Below are positions 10,901-15,213 of a stretch of DNA of 16,085 nucleotides, in pieces. This DNA is from Clostridia bacterium (GTDB lineage Bacteria; Bacillota_A; Clostridia; TANB77; CAG-508). Every line of letters starts with the position of its first letter. The stretch's first letter is position 1. The translations under genes and the position numbers were made by a program. The DNA lies in the NCBI GenBank assembly GCA_017621295.1, contig JAGATI010000010.1, positions 1 to 16,085 on the forward strand, given 5' to 3'. The notes under the pieces were generated by a model. The model saw only the letters and a program-made list of their open reading frames with translations, did no database searches and was not told the origin of the DNA.

Positions 10901-12761
10901 TTATATGTTCTATATATGAAGCTGTCTTATTATAGTCATAGTATTTGTTTAGTTCATAATAGTCAAGTCCATAGTCAGAAAAGTCTATATAATGTCCAGT
11001 ATTTGTTTCTGAATATGTGAATATGTTAGAGAATGTTATAGCATCTCTATTTGCTCGTTGTTGACGTTCACCTATGTATTCTTCGTTGTTGTATAGATAG
11101 TTTTTATAATTGTATTTTGCATTGCTGCCTATACTCCAGTTTAATAATTGCAGATTAGACAATGCATTTGGATTTATGTTTGTCTTTGTTACTTGACGAT
11201 CTAATGTATAGTCAGCAAACTTAAGCTCATATACTTCATTCTCTTTCATGAACTTCTTATTTATTTTGACAAACACACCAAATTTGTCAATCTTTTCAGG
11301 ATCAACTAATTCAGAATATATGTTTGACAAATCATATAATATGCCATTATAGTACACACAATCATCTACAACATCTTTCCATAGACTAATATTGTTGAAA
11401 AGCTTTTCATCTATATCATCTATTACATTGAACCAGTTAAGACAATAATTGTCAAAAATGTTGACATATTTCTTTGATGAATTTGGATTATATATGTCAT
11501 ACCAGTACAAATTTGTTGACAATGGAAATATCAAATTATAATAGTATCTTTGCATGTCATCTCTTATAGGTAGTGCTAATCCATCCATAGAAGAGAAAGA
11601 CACTGGATATTGTCCATACTTATAGTTGCTGTTTTGATTTTTAGAGAATGCAGGTGATATATTAGATATGTATGGATGTTCATCAGATGAATACTTAAGC
11701 TTCCATCTACAATAGTTAGCTGTAAGCTTATTAGAAAATTGATATTTTATGTAGCGAACATCATTCAGTGATGGAAATGACACATCCATTATGTTTGAAA
11801 CATATCCGTTCATCCATTGCATTATGCCATTGCTAGTATTTAGCCTCAATACAGATTCTTTCCATAAGTCATAGTCTATATTGAAATCATACCATGGCAA
11901 AGGTATGTTGTTAGAGCTGACATAATATCCAGAAAACTCTATAACAGCATTTCTATATAATTTAAGTTCTGTCTTTGTCATAACGTCTCTAACATCAAGA
12001 TAGAATGCTAATGGCATTACTTGTTTCATGGCTATCTTATTTCTCTTAAATCCAGAGCATATAGTAGCATCAAAGTTTTGTATAGTAGTCTGTATGTCAT
12101 ATAGATTGCTTATTCCATTGTCAATAGCTTTTACAAATCCGCCATTTATCAGATCAATTCCATAGTATGTTGCTTGTTTAGAATCAGGAAGCATAAAGCA
12201 AACATTAGAATCTATGTTGCTTGCATATTTAGTAAGATAATGATATAAGTAGTTAGTATTAGAAGTCTTTTTTCTTGTTATGTTGACAACTATTCTCTTC
12301 TTAACAGAATGTACATTAGTATGTATGTTTATGTCAAGATTAAAATATAGAGGTAAGTCATCTATAGATTCAAAATAGAATGGTGCAAAGAAAGCAAACT
12401 GCATACCATTCTTAACATAAGATATGCGTTTTGCTCCCATTTCAAAATCTGTATTTCTAAGATATTGATTAGAAGTCTTATCTATCTTAAGTATGTCTTC
12501 TGTATTGTATTTGAAGTAAGAATCAAAGAATATGTCATTATATATGTCATAGAACTTCCTTAAGTCATACTCCCAGCTTGATCCAAGAAGCTGAGCTTCT
12601 ATCTTCTTTTGATATAGAGTAGATGACAAGGGAAGAAGCTTAGCATATCTTACATCTGTCTCATATACATTATTGTCAGTAACCTTATAGTTAAGTAAGT
12701 TACAAGCTAGCTTTACATTTCCAGACATAGTTGGAATTGTTCTAAGAAGTGGTTTAAGCAT
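7929..12761 (-). CDS. giant Tyr-rich probable virion protein, 1610 aa
   Basis: This is the first gene of the leftward operon, with an intact frame ending in TAG one base before the next ATG. The N-terminus (MLKPLLRTIPTMSGNVKLAC) has no signal peptide or membrane segment. I have a vague memory of similar N-termini in large gut phages but cannot name the family. The chain is rich in Tyr, Asn and Asp, with very aromatic stretches such as YYMYSYGYSYMLNLYEY near residue 700, and no repeats or catalytic motifs that I can see. Size, composition and pairing with the 1955-aa gene suggest a large tail or baseplate component. The ATG at 12761 follows TTAGATTAA without a Shine-Dalgarno site. Confidence 0.8.
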   Translation of the reverse strand: MLKPLLRTIPTMSGNVKLACNLLNYKVTDNNVYETDVRYAKLLPLSSTLYQKKIEAQLLGSSWEYDLRKFYDIYNDIFFDSYFKYNTEDILKIDKTSNQYLRNTDFEMGAKRISYVKNGMQFAFFAPFYFESIDDLPLYFNLDINIHTNVHSVKKRIVVNITRKKTSNTNYLYHYLTKYASNIDSNVCFMLPDSKQATYYGIDLINGGFVKAIDNGISNLYDIQTTIQNFDATICSGFKRNKIAMKQVMPLAFYLDVRDVMTKTELKLYRNAVIEFSGYYVSSNNIPLPWYDFNIDYDLWKESVLRLNTSNGIMQWMNGYVSNIMDVSFPSLNDVRYIKYQFSNKLTANYCRWKLKYSSDEHPYISNISPAFSKNQNSNYKYGQYPVSFSSMDGLALPIRDDMQRYYYNLIFPLSTNLYWYDIYNPNSSKKYVNIFDNYCLNWFNVIDDIDEKLFNNISLWKDVVDDCVYYNGILYDLSNIYSELVDPEKIDKFGVFVKINKKFMKENEVYELKFADYTLDRQVTKTNINPNALSNLQLLNWSIGSNAKYNYKNYLYNNEEYIGERQQRANRDAITFSNIFTYSETNTGHYIDFSDYGLDYYELNKYYDYNKTASYIEHIRDNFFDLYRNELVTAYGDNWDSSFESIIKEHAMSYMGVLNDPSSYMINSYELLPIGRSYDLSYFDGEYDANLKSYYMYSYGYSYMLNLYEYTAYEHKFDNDGTSYMSYYYKPIEGVKNIYGGVDISTTYEFEHVSTYLNVCNIDNYGVKKLSYTTWTNPVTLLSTSYFSSGKPEYVHSLYGNTFYNWRTFMKFAYINTMAYEPFDATYLKTFCDNGHRQDIFNYGWIYEPGNMTYKLWKSCQNVQAIAASAVLSYVANQTQYMFKPIIAHNDIIYSANSFVECFDNTGRFYGSKISYSQLSKDRDVIYADRYNLNAIFKKYTGLKTYTYYTSPLDAYTYNYAITYDFVYDINKSSYDTIYTKYTNAPEILTYEHNTNGDIIDVRFNSNDYSEFYAKFLNKEHIYYWYGELSKDEQLKQDKDWYLNWKEHIFIKRRVLVHTNDGLSVKDEYIPLVEAGYMFVKRVDQEWFLSFKKFYANIEMAYNSLFYFKGCPGEKFELVYRDIFFRVNKTLWDIIGCENEEYYKDLYLYRIEHADEYYNYNTNDVHMRYVGNDFYNSYTNYYHSPDSSLTPLFYNVFEREEQDEAIGANYQLNNISEVDFAWPEYDGSREHLIRWRFGKNYRYNANNSLYMVSITDDERERLNIDKTYEEYSYCSSNINVNCNSLNYNPSLKMSTYKDPNTNTNYGFYVIEVNVDNTSNSLRIDAQTTMSSKSIKEEVYDYINNIKHIFYINGVKITDNPEYFNIIFKNIAPFIKTNLLGNLNELNTIVKPNAFNINMIYSQQLVDNTNGSTEINLYKDKSIKYTKQNLYRYTHNIVPYITECNMLNNYYYLKLKNVDKTLLDTHKFNSIGDTVLYKKTIQTNMFMPHNVYTISDNEKEISSFNNVDYKYTPLEYKHFNASKFINIEPSIKISLDGKYLYDELIDLQTNEYTIKVFAGYMNAGRAVKFDSNEILFLYKKYRVEYDSKSVGLNYNHTQKLYTLTYIFSLL

Positions 12762-12929
12762 TTAATCTAACAACAAACTAATTATATAGTTAAAAATAAA
12801 GACCACCTTATATTCATATTGGTTAAATGTTAATTAATGTTAATAAGTTAAAATACTTTATATTTTTACTATATTTATATATATTATTAAATATATAAAT
12901 TTTAAAATGACAAATAAAATGTTGAACAA

Positions 12930-13110
12930 TAAGGTCTTTACATCAGTCTTTTCGTTCCGATCAAAAAGTTTTGATTGGTCAAAATGCTGTGTATTTAGAG
13001 ATATTGCTTAACATTTATACTATATAATATAGCAGGAAACAATTTAACCTGATATTGAATTTGAGTTGCAAATGTTATAGCAAATTAATAATTCAATATC
13101 AGGTTGTTTT
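12930..13110 (+). ncRNA. possible small structured RNA ending in a terminator hairpin
   Basis: No gene explains the strong plus-strand terminator at 13046-13110, so something short may be transcribed just before it. Upstream, CCGATCAAAA (12957-12966) pairs with TTTTGATTGG (12969-12978); the one non-Watson-Crick pair is G-U only on the plus strand, which favours a rightward RNA. A TATAAT at 13023-13028, inside the near-palindrome CTATATAATATAG, could alternatively start an RNA of about 75 bases made mostly of the terminal hairpin. No convincing -35 box goes with it. This is a hypothesis, with boundaries uncertain. Confidence 0.3.
13046..13110 (+). terminator. 16-bp hairpin with T-tract
   Basis: AACCTGATATTGAATT (13046-13061) pairs perfectly with 13090-13105. 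The enclosed loop carries a small inner stem (TTGC with GCAA). The plus strand continues GTTTTTGT, a terminator-like T-tract, while the minus side has no T-run. It lies upstream of the tRNA promoter, so it would insulate the tRNA operon or end a short upstream RNA. Confidence 0.75.
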
Positions 13111-13136
13111 TGTATATATGTGCATTTCAAAAGAGT

Positions 13137-13165
13137 TTGAAATTTTCATATTATGAAACTATAAT
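13137..13165 (+). promoter_or_regulatory. sigma-70-type promoter for the tRNA cluster
   Basis: TTGAAA (13137-13142) and a perfect TATAAT (13160-13165) are separated by exactly 17 bases. The expected start is near 13172, about six bases before tRNA-Lys(TTT). The spacer contains the dyad TTTCATATTATGAAA, a possible operator. Confidence 0.8.
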
Positions 13166-13177
13166 ATATTAGAAATT

Positions 13178-13251
13178 GTTCCCATAGCTCAGTTGGTTAG
13201 AGCACCAAACTTTTAATTTGGGGGTCGAGGATTCGAGTTCCTCTGGGAACA
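13178..13251 (+). tRNA. tRNA-Lys(TTT)
   Basis: Acceptor stem GTTCCCA/TGGGAAC is complete, D stem GCTC/GAGC, anticodon loop CTTTTAA in stem CCAAA/TTTGG, and T arm GAGGA-TTCGAGT-TCCTC. Discriminator A. CCA is not encoded (the next bases are CAA). It is the first tRNA after the promoter. Confidence 0.95.
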
Positions 13252-13259
13252 CAAGTTAA

Positions 13260-13335
13260 GTCTTCATAGCATAATTGGTAATGCAACTGACTCTTAATCA
13301 GTAGAGTGTGAGTTCGATCCTCACTGAAGACACCA
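13260..13335 (+). tRNA. tRNA-Lys(CTT) with encoded CCA
   Basis: Acceptor stem GTCTTCA/TGAAGAC, D stem GCAT/ATGC, anticodon loop CTCTTAA in stem ACTGA/TCAGT, and T arm GTGAG-TTCGATC-CTCAC. Discriminator A at 13332 is followed by CCA (13333-13335). It is the only tRNA here with an encoded CCA end, which hints at a different origin from its neighbours. Confidence 0.93.
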
Positions 13336-13348
13336 TATACATAAATAA

Positions 13349-13422
13349 GCTCCGTTAGTTCAGTGAATTAGAATGCATCACTACGGATGATGAGGTCGGG
13401 GGTTTGAATCCCTCACGGAGTA
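13349..13422 (+). tRNA. tRNA-Arg(ACG)
   Basis: Acceptor stem GCTCCGT/ACGGAGT with a G1-U72 wobble, anticodon loop CTACGGA in stem CATCA/TGATG, and T arm GGGGG-TTTGAAT-CCCTC. It needs A34-to-inosine editing by host TadA to read CGN. The genes I inspected here use mainly AGA for Arg, so its benefit is not obvious. No CCA encoded. Confidence 0.9.
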
Positions 13423-13438
13423 CAAAAATTAAAATATA

Positions 13439-13467
13439 TTGAAATTTATATAGATAATTTCTATATT
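13439..13467 (+). promoter_or_regulatory. sigma-70-type promoter before tRNA-Trp
   Basis: TTGAAA (13439-13444) and TATATT (13462-13467) are 17 bases apart. GAAATT and AATTTC form a dyad spanning the spacer. It would restart transcription between tRNA-Arg and tRNA-Trp, with a start near 13474. It shares the TTGAAATTTA...AATTTCTATAT layout with the promoter at 14910. Confidence 0.65.
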
Positions 13468-13520
13468 TAATTTGTTACAAGTTCTTTGAAATTATGATAG
13501 ACAAATAAATCATATATGAT

Positions 13521-13593
13521 GCGTCCTTAGCTCAGTTGGTAGAGTGCTGGTCTCCAAAACCAGTTGTCGGAGGTTCGAGCCCTTCAGGACGTG
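13521..13593 (+). tRNA. tRNA-Trp(CCA)
   Basis: Acceptor stem GCGTCCT/AGGACGT (G1-U72), D stem GCTC/GAGT, anticodon loop CTCCAAA in stem CTGGT/ACCAG, and T arm GGAGG-TTCGAGC-CCTTC. Discriminator G, the usual bacterial Trp identity base. CCA end not encoded. Confidence 0.93.
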
Positions 13594-13600
13594 CAAATTT

Positions 13601-13698
13601 TGAATGACAGTCATATTGGGAGATACTTCGAATTTATTAAAATTGACAAATCTGCTAAATTTGTGCCATTTTTCTCTCAATAAAATATTCTTCATTCA
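13601..13698 (+). ncRNA. repeated structured RNA, copy A (no tRNA inside)
   Basis: Copy A of a three-member family. P1 is TGAATGA (13601-13607) with 13692-13698. The internal loop has CAGTCAT (13608-13614) on the 5' side and AAAATATTCT (13682-13691) on the 3' side. P2 is ATTGGGAGA (13615-13623) with TCTCTCAAT (13673-13681), including one G-U pair. Then comes the shared TACTT, and P3 pairs CGAATTT (13629-13635) with AAATTTG (13657-13663). The P3 loop is only 21 bases. It fills the gap between tRNA-Trp and tRNA-Cys. No known family is recognised. Confidence 0.7.
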
Positions 13699-13706
13699 TA
13701 TATATT

Positions 13707-13778
13707 GGGTAGTTGTCAGATTGGCTTATGTCTTGGTCTGCAAAACCAAGTAGACTGGTTCGATTCCAGTACTACCCT
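13707..13778 (+). tRNA. tRNA-Cys(GCA)
   Basis: Acceptor stem GGGTAGT/ACTACCC is perfect, anticodon loop CTGCAAA in stem TTGGT/ACCAA, and T arm ACTGG-TTCGATT-CCAGT. Discriminator T, as expected for Cys. The D arm is weak (GTCA/TGTC with a T-T mismatch). CCA is not encoded. Confidence 0.9.
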
Positions 13779-13791
13779 CAACCATATATAC

Positions 13792-13866
13792 AGGGCTATG
13801 GTTTAGCTGGTTTAAAGCACCTCCCTTACAAGGAGGGGATCGTTGGTTCGAATCCAACTAGCCCTA
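13792..13866 (+). tRNA. tRNA-Val(TAC)
   Basis: Acceptor stem AGGGCTA/TAGCCCT, D stem GTTT/AAGC, anticodon loop CTTACAA in stem CCTCC/GGAGG, and T arm GTTGG-TTCGAAT-CCAAC. Discriminator A. The next bases are CAA, so CCA is added after transcription. Confidence 0.93.
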
Positions 13867-13868
13867 CA

Positions 13869-14012
13869 AAATTGACAACAGTCATTATGGAGAGTTACTT
13901 CGATTTTTAGCTCATTAGGTTAGAGCATATGTCTATTAAACATGTGGTAGTTGGTTCGAATCCAGCAAAATCAATTTTATATTCACTCTCTATTGGTATT
14001 CTTTGTCAATTT
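13869..14012 (+). ncRNA. repeated structured RNA, copy B (encloses a tRNA)
   Basis: Copy B of the family. P1 is a perfect 10-bp stem, AAATTGACAA (13869-13878) with TTGTCAATTT (14003-14012). The internal loop has CAGTCATT (13879-13886) and TGGTATTCT (13994-14002). P2 is ATGGAGAGT (13887-13895) with ACTCTCTAT (13985-13993), nine pairs with one G-U. TACTT follows, and the P3 position is taken by the acceptor stem of a complete tRNA cloverleaf (13901-13974). The outer helix could act as a processing stem for the tRNA or be a stable RNA in its own right. Confidence 0.75.
13901..13974 (+). tRNA. tRNA-Asn-like (anticodon ATT), atypical
   Basis: A full cloverleaf is visible: acceptor CGATTTT/AAAATCA with a C1-A72 mismatch, D stem GCTC/GAGC, anticodon loop CTATTAA in stem TATGT/ACATG, and T arm GTTGG-TTCGAAT-CCAGC. 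The loop equals that of bacterial tRNA-Asn (CTGTTAA) with G34 changed to A. An A34 (or inosine) Asn tRNA is very unusual, because inosine could also read the Lys codon AAA. It lies inside copy B of the structured RNA family. It may be a degenerate tRNA or a tRNA-shaped module with another role. Confidence 0.65.
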
Positions 14013-14020
14013 ATATATTT

Positions 14021-14093
14021 GGATCGGTGGTAGAGATGGTCAATACGGGGGACTGAAAATCCTCTCATGTCCGTTCGAATCGGACCTGATCCA
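14021..14093 (+). tRNA. tRNA-Phe(GAA)
   Basis: Acceptor stem GGATCGG/CTGATCC with one G-U pair, anticodon loop CTGAAAA in stem GGGGA/TCCTC, T arm GTCCG-TTCGAAT-CGGAC, and a D stem of three good pairs (GTAG/ATAC). Discriminator A. No encoded CCA. It sits between copies B and C of the structured RNA. Confidence 0.9.
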
Positions 14094-14114
14094 CATTCGT
14101 ACATACTTTATACA

Positions 14115-14265
14115 CATATATTAACAGTCAAATTGACAGTTACTTCGATTTATTCTGTAATTAGAATGTTGGTGAAACTCCAACAATGCATTTTGATTTG
14201 CATTTTGTGTTCGGTAATTGAACAAAAATTTAAGACTACTGTTGATTACAATTCTTTAATATATG
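14115..14265 (+). ncRNA. repeated structured RNA, copy C (tRNA-like four-hairpin core)
   Basis: Copy C of the family. P1 is a perfect 10-bp stem, CATATATTAA (14115-14124) with TTAATATATG (14256-14265). The internal loop has CAGTCAA (14125-14131) and TACAATTCT (14247-14255). P2 is ATTGACAGT (14132-14140) with ACTGTTGAT (14238-14246), with two G-U pairs. P3 pairs 14143-14151 with 14226-14234. Inside are four hairpins in order: TTCT/AGAA (14153-14166), TGTTGG/CCAACA with a 7-base loop (14167-14185), ATGCA-type arm (14186-14203) and TGTTC/GAACA with a 7-base loop (14208-14224). The order mimics D, anticodon, variable and T arms, but the T-loop consensus and anticodon are absent. It lies 28 bases upstream of the HNH gene. 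Confidence 0.72.
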
Positions 14266-14293
14266 ATTTAAAAAATAAATTAAATTTAAAAAT

Positions 14294-14746
14294 TTGAATA
14301 CAATATTTATTGATAAAGAATATTTTATTAAAGTTTGTAATGAATCAAATACAAAACAAGATGCCTATTTAAAATTAGGTATGCATAGGAATACATTTCA
14401 AAAATATTGCGATTTATTTGATATAAAATTTAAAAGAAAACAAAATAAAAAAGTTTTATTACAAGATGTATTTGATGGAAAACGTAATTATCCCAATTCA
14501 AAATTAAATTATAGATTAATTAAAGAAGGATATAAAGAAAGAAAATGTGAAATTTGTGGAAATACACATTGGATGGGAAAACCAATAATGTTAGAATTAC
14601 ATCATGTTGATGGCAATCATACAAATAATAAATTAGAAAATTTACAATTATTATGTCCGAATTGTCATTCATTAACAGATAATTTTAAATCAAAGAATAT
14701 TAAACATTATAATATAGAATTTGGAAACGTGGCAGAGTTGGTTTAA
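14294..14746 (+). CDS. free-standing HNH endonuclease, 150 aa
   Basis: A probable DNA-nicking or cutting homing endonuclease of the HNH superfamily. Zinc-binding pairs are C85/C88 and C121/C124. The HNH core is LHHVDGN (H103, H104), the Asn in LENL (N116) and H125 in CPNCH. The N-terminal 45 residues (from IDKEYF to FDIKF) look like the helix-turn-helix DNA-binding segment common in small phage HNH proteins. The TTG at 14294 is the best start, since the next Met is residue 30; a stop lies at 14276-14278 and no Shine-Dalgarno site is visible. The last seven codons and the stop lie inside the first 24 bases of tRNA-Ser. Codon third positions are more A/T-rich than in neighbouring genes, consistent with a mobile gene. 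Confidence 0.88.
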   Translation: MNTIFIDKEYFIKVCNESNTKQDAYLKLGMHRNTFQKYCDLFDIKFKRKQNKKVLLQDVFDGKRNYPNSKLNYRLIKEGYKERKCEICGNTHWMGKPIMLELHHVDGNHTNNKLENLQLLCPNCHSLTDNFKSKNIKHYNIEFGNVAELV

Positions 14747-14811
14747 TGCACAAATCTTGAAAATTTGCGGCCGCTAATACCGGTCCAGGGGTTCGAATCC
14801 CTTCGTTTCCG
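14723..14811 (+). tRNA. tRNA-Ser(TGA)
   Basis: A class II tRNA: acceptor GGAAACG/CGTTTCC, three-pair D stem GCA/TGC, anticodon loop CTTGAAA in stem CAAAT/ATTTG, a long variable arm (GGCC/GGTC stem), T arm AGGGG-TTCGAAT-CCCTT and discriminator G. Its first 24 bases also encode the C-terminus of the HNH protein. CCA is not encoded. Confidence 0.94.
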
Positions 14812-14849
14812 CTGTTCACTATCATAACTGATTTTTAATTGTTTATTGT

Positions 14850-14882
14850 TGAGCATCTTGAACTTTATGTTTGAGGTGCTCA
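14850..14882 (+). terminator. terminator of the tRNA/HNH cluster
   Basis: TGAGCATCTTGAA (14850-14862) pairs with TTTGAGGTGCTCA (14870-14882), 13 pairs of which three are G-U on the plus strand, with a seven-base loop. A T-rich tract (TTTGTTGTCTTATTATTTT-like) follows to about 14901. Confidence 0.75.
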
Positions 14883-14909
14883 TTTGTTGTCTTATTATTT
14901 TAATATATA

Positions 14910-14938
14910 TTGAAATTTAATCAAAAAATTTCTATATA
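14910..14938 (+). promoter_or_regulatory. sigma-70-type promoter for the right-arm small genes
   Basis: TTGAAA (14910-14915) and TATATA (14933-14938) are 17 bases apart. The spacer is framed by a perfect dyad GAAATTT/AAATTTC. The expected start is near 14945, 35 bases before the first gene. Confidence 0.7.
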
Positions 14939-14979
14939 AAAGAATATATATTAAATAACAACTAAAGGAGAAATTAGAT

Positions 14980-15207
14980 ATGAAAGCAATATTAGACATC
15001 ATATTGATGCCATTCTATATATTTAGGGGATGGCTAATATATACAATAGTAGATTCAGGAACTATAATATACAATAAGAATACAAAAGATCAATATTATG
15101 TTATAGAAGATAGAATAGTACTTAAGAGAGGCAGCAAGATATTGACAACAATGAACTATTACAATACTGGTAAGTTGATGAGCATATTATTAATAGATAA
15201 TGATTGA
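14980..15207 (+). CDS. small membrane-anchored protein, 75 aa
   Basis: Function unknown. Residues about 3-25 (AILDIILMPFYIFRGWLIYT) are strongly hydrophobic with one Arg and probably form a membrane anchor; the rest is a small polar domain with alternating beta-like residues. It is first in a four-gene rightward operon, right after a clear promoter. AAAGGAG (14964-14970), nine bases before the ATG, fixes the start. Small membrane proteins at the head of early phage operons often act on the host, but nothing here shows a target. Confidence 0.75.
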   Translation: MKAILDIILMPFYIFRGWLIYTIVDSGTIIYNKNTKDQYYVIEDRIVLKRGSKILTTMNYYNTGKLMSILLIDND

Positions 15208-15213
15208 ATATTT

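Larger units (their letters stand above)
12762..13177. other. divergent intergenic hub between leftward and rightward arms
   Basis: This gap of about 416 bases separates the leftward giant-gene operon from the rightward tRNA arm. The left part (12762-12920) is almost pure A and T and should hold the leftward promoter; I see no sigma-70 match there, only TATA-rich stretches, so the late promoter may be phage-specific. The middle (12930-13045) is less AT-rich and holds a 10-bp GU-containing stem. The right part has a 16-bp hairpin and a consensus-like rightward promoter, listed separately. AAAGACCACCTTAT near 12799 and AATAAGGTCTTT near 12929 form an imperfect inverted pair. Confidence 0.6.

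Noticed and set aside
13486..13514. Second TTGAAA closer to tRNA-Trp as a promoter
   Set aside because: No acceptable -10 lies 16-18 bases downstream; the promoter at 13439 fits better.
13510..13695. 61-codon minus-strand reading frame
   Set aside because: It is antisense to tRNA-Trp and copy A, without a ribosome site.
13873..13901. TTGACA in copy B as a -35 box
   Set aside because: The bases 17 away (TTACTT) are a poor -10, and the TTGACA is fully paired in P1.
13713..13910. 65-codon plus-strand reading frame across the tRNA genes
   Set aside because: It reads through tRNA-Cys and tRNA-Val; there is no start signal and no protein-like composition.
14133..14161. TTGACA, 17 bases, TGTAAT as a promoter for the HNH gene
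   Set aside because: The TTGACA is part of the P2 stem of copy C, whose sequence is explained by pairing shared with copies A and B; the -10 box lacks the key second-position A. It could still work as a weak promoter, but the evidence is not enough to list it.
13601..14265. Known self-cleaving ribozyme (hammerhead, hairpin, twister)
   Set aside because: CAGTCA contains the GTC seen at hairpin-ribozyme cleavage sites, but the opposite strand is ATTCT instead of AGAA, and there is no loop B; hammerhead CTGATGA/GAAA and twister cores are absent.
14067..14297. 76-codon reading frame before the HNH gene
   Set aside because: It starts in tRNA-Phe and runs through the copy C hairpins; the RNA structures explain the sequence better.
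14094..14722. Group I intron interrupting tRNA-Ser
   Set aside because: tRNA-Ser is complete and uninterrupted after the HNH gene, and no P/Q/R/S core sequences could be seen.
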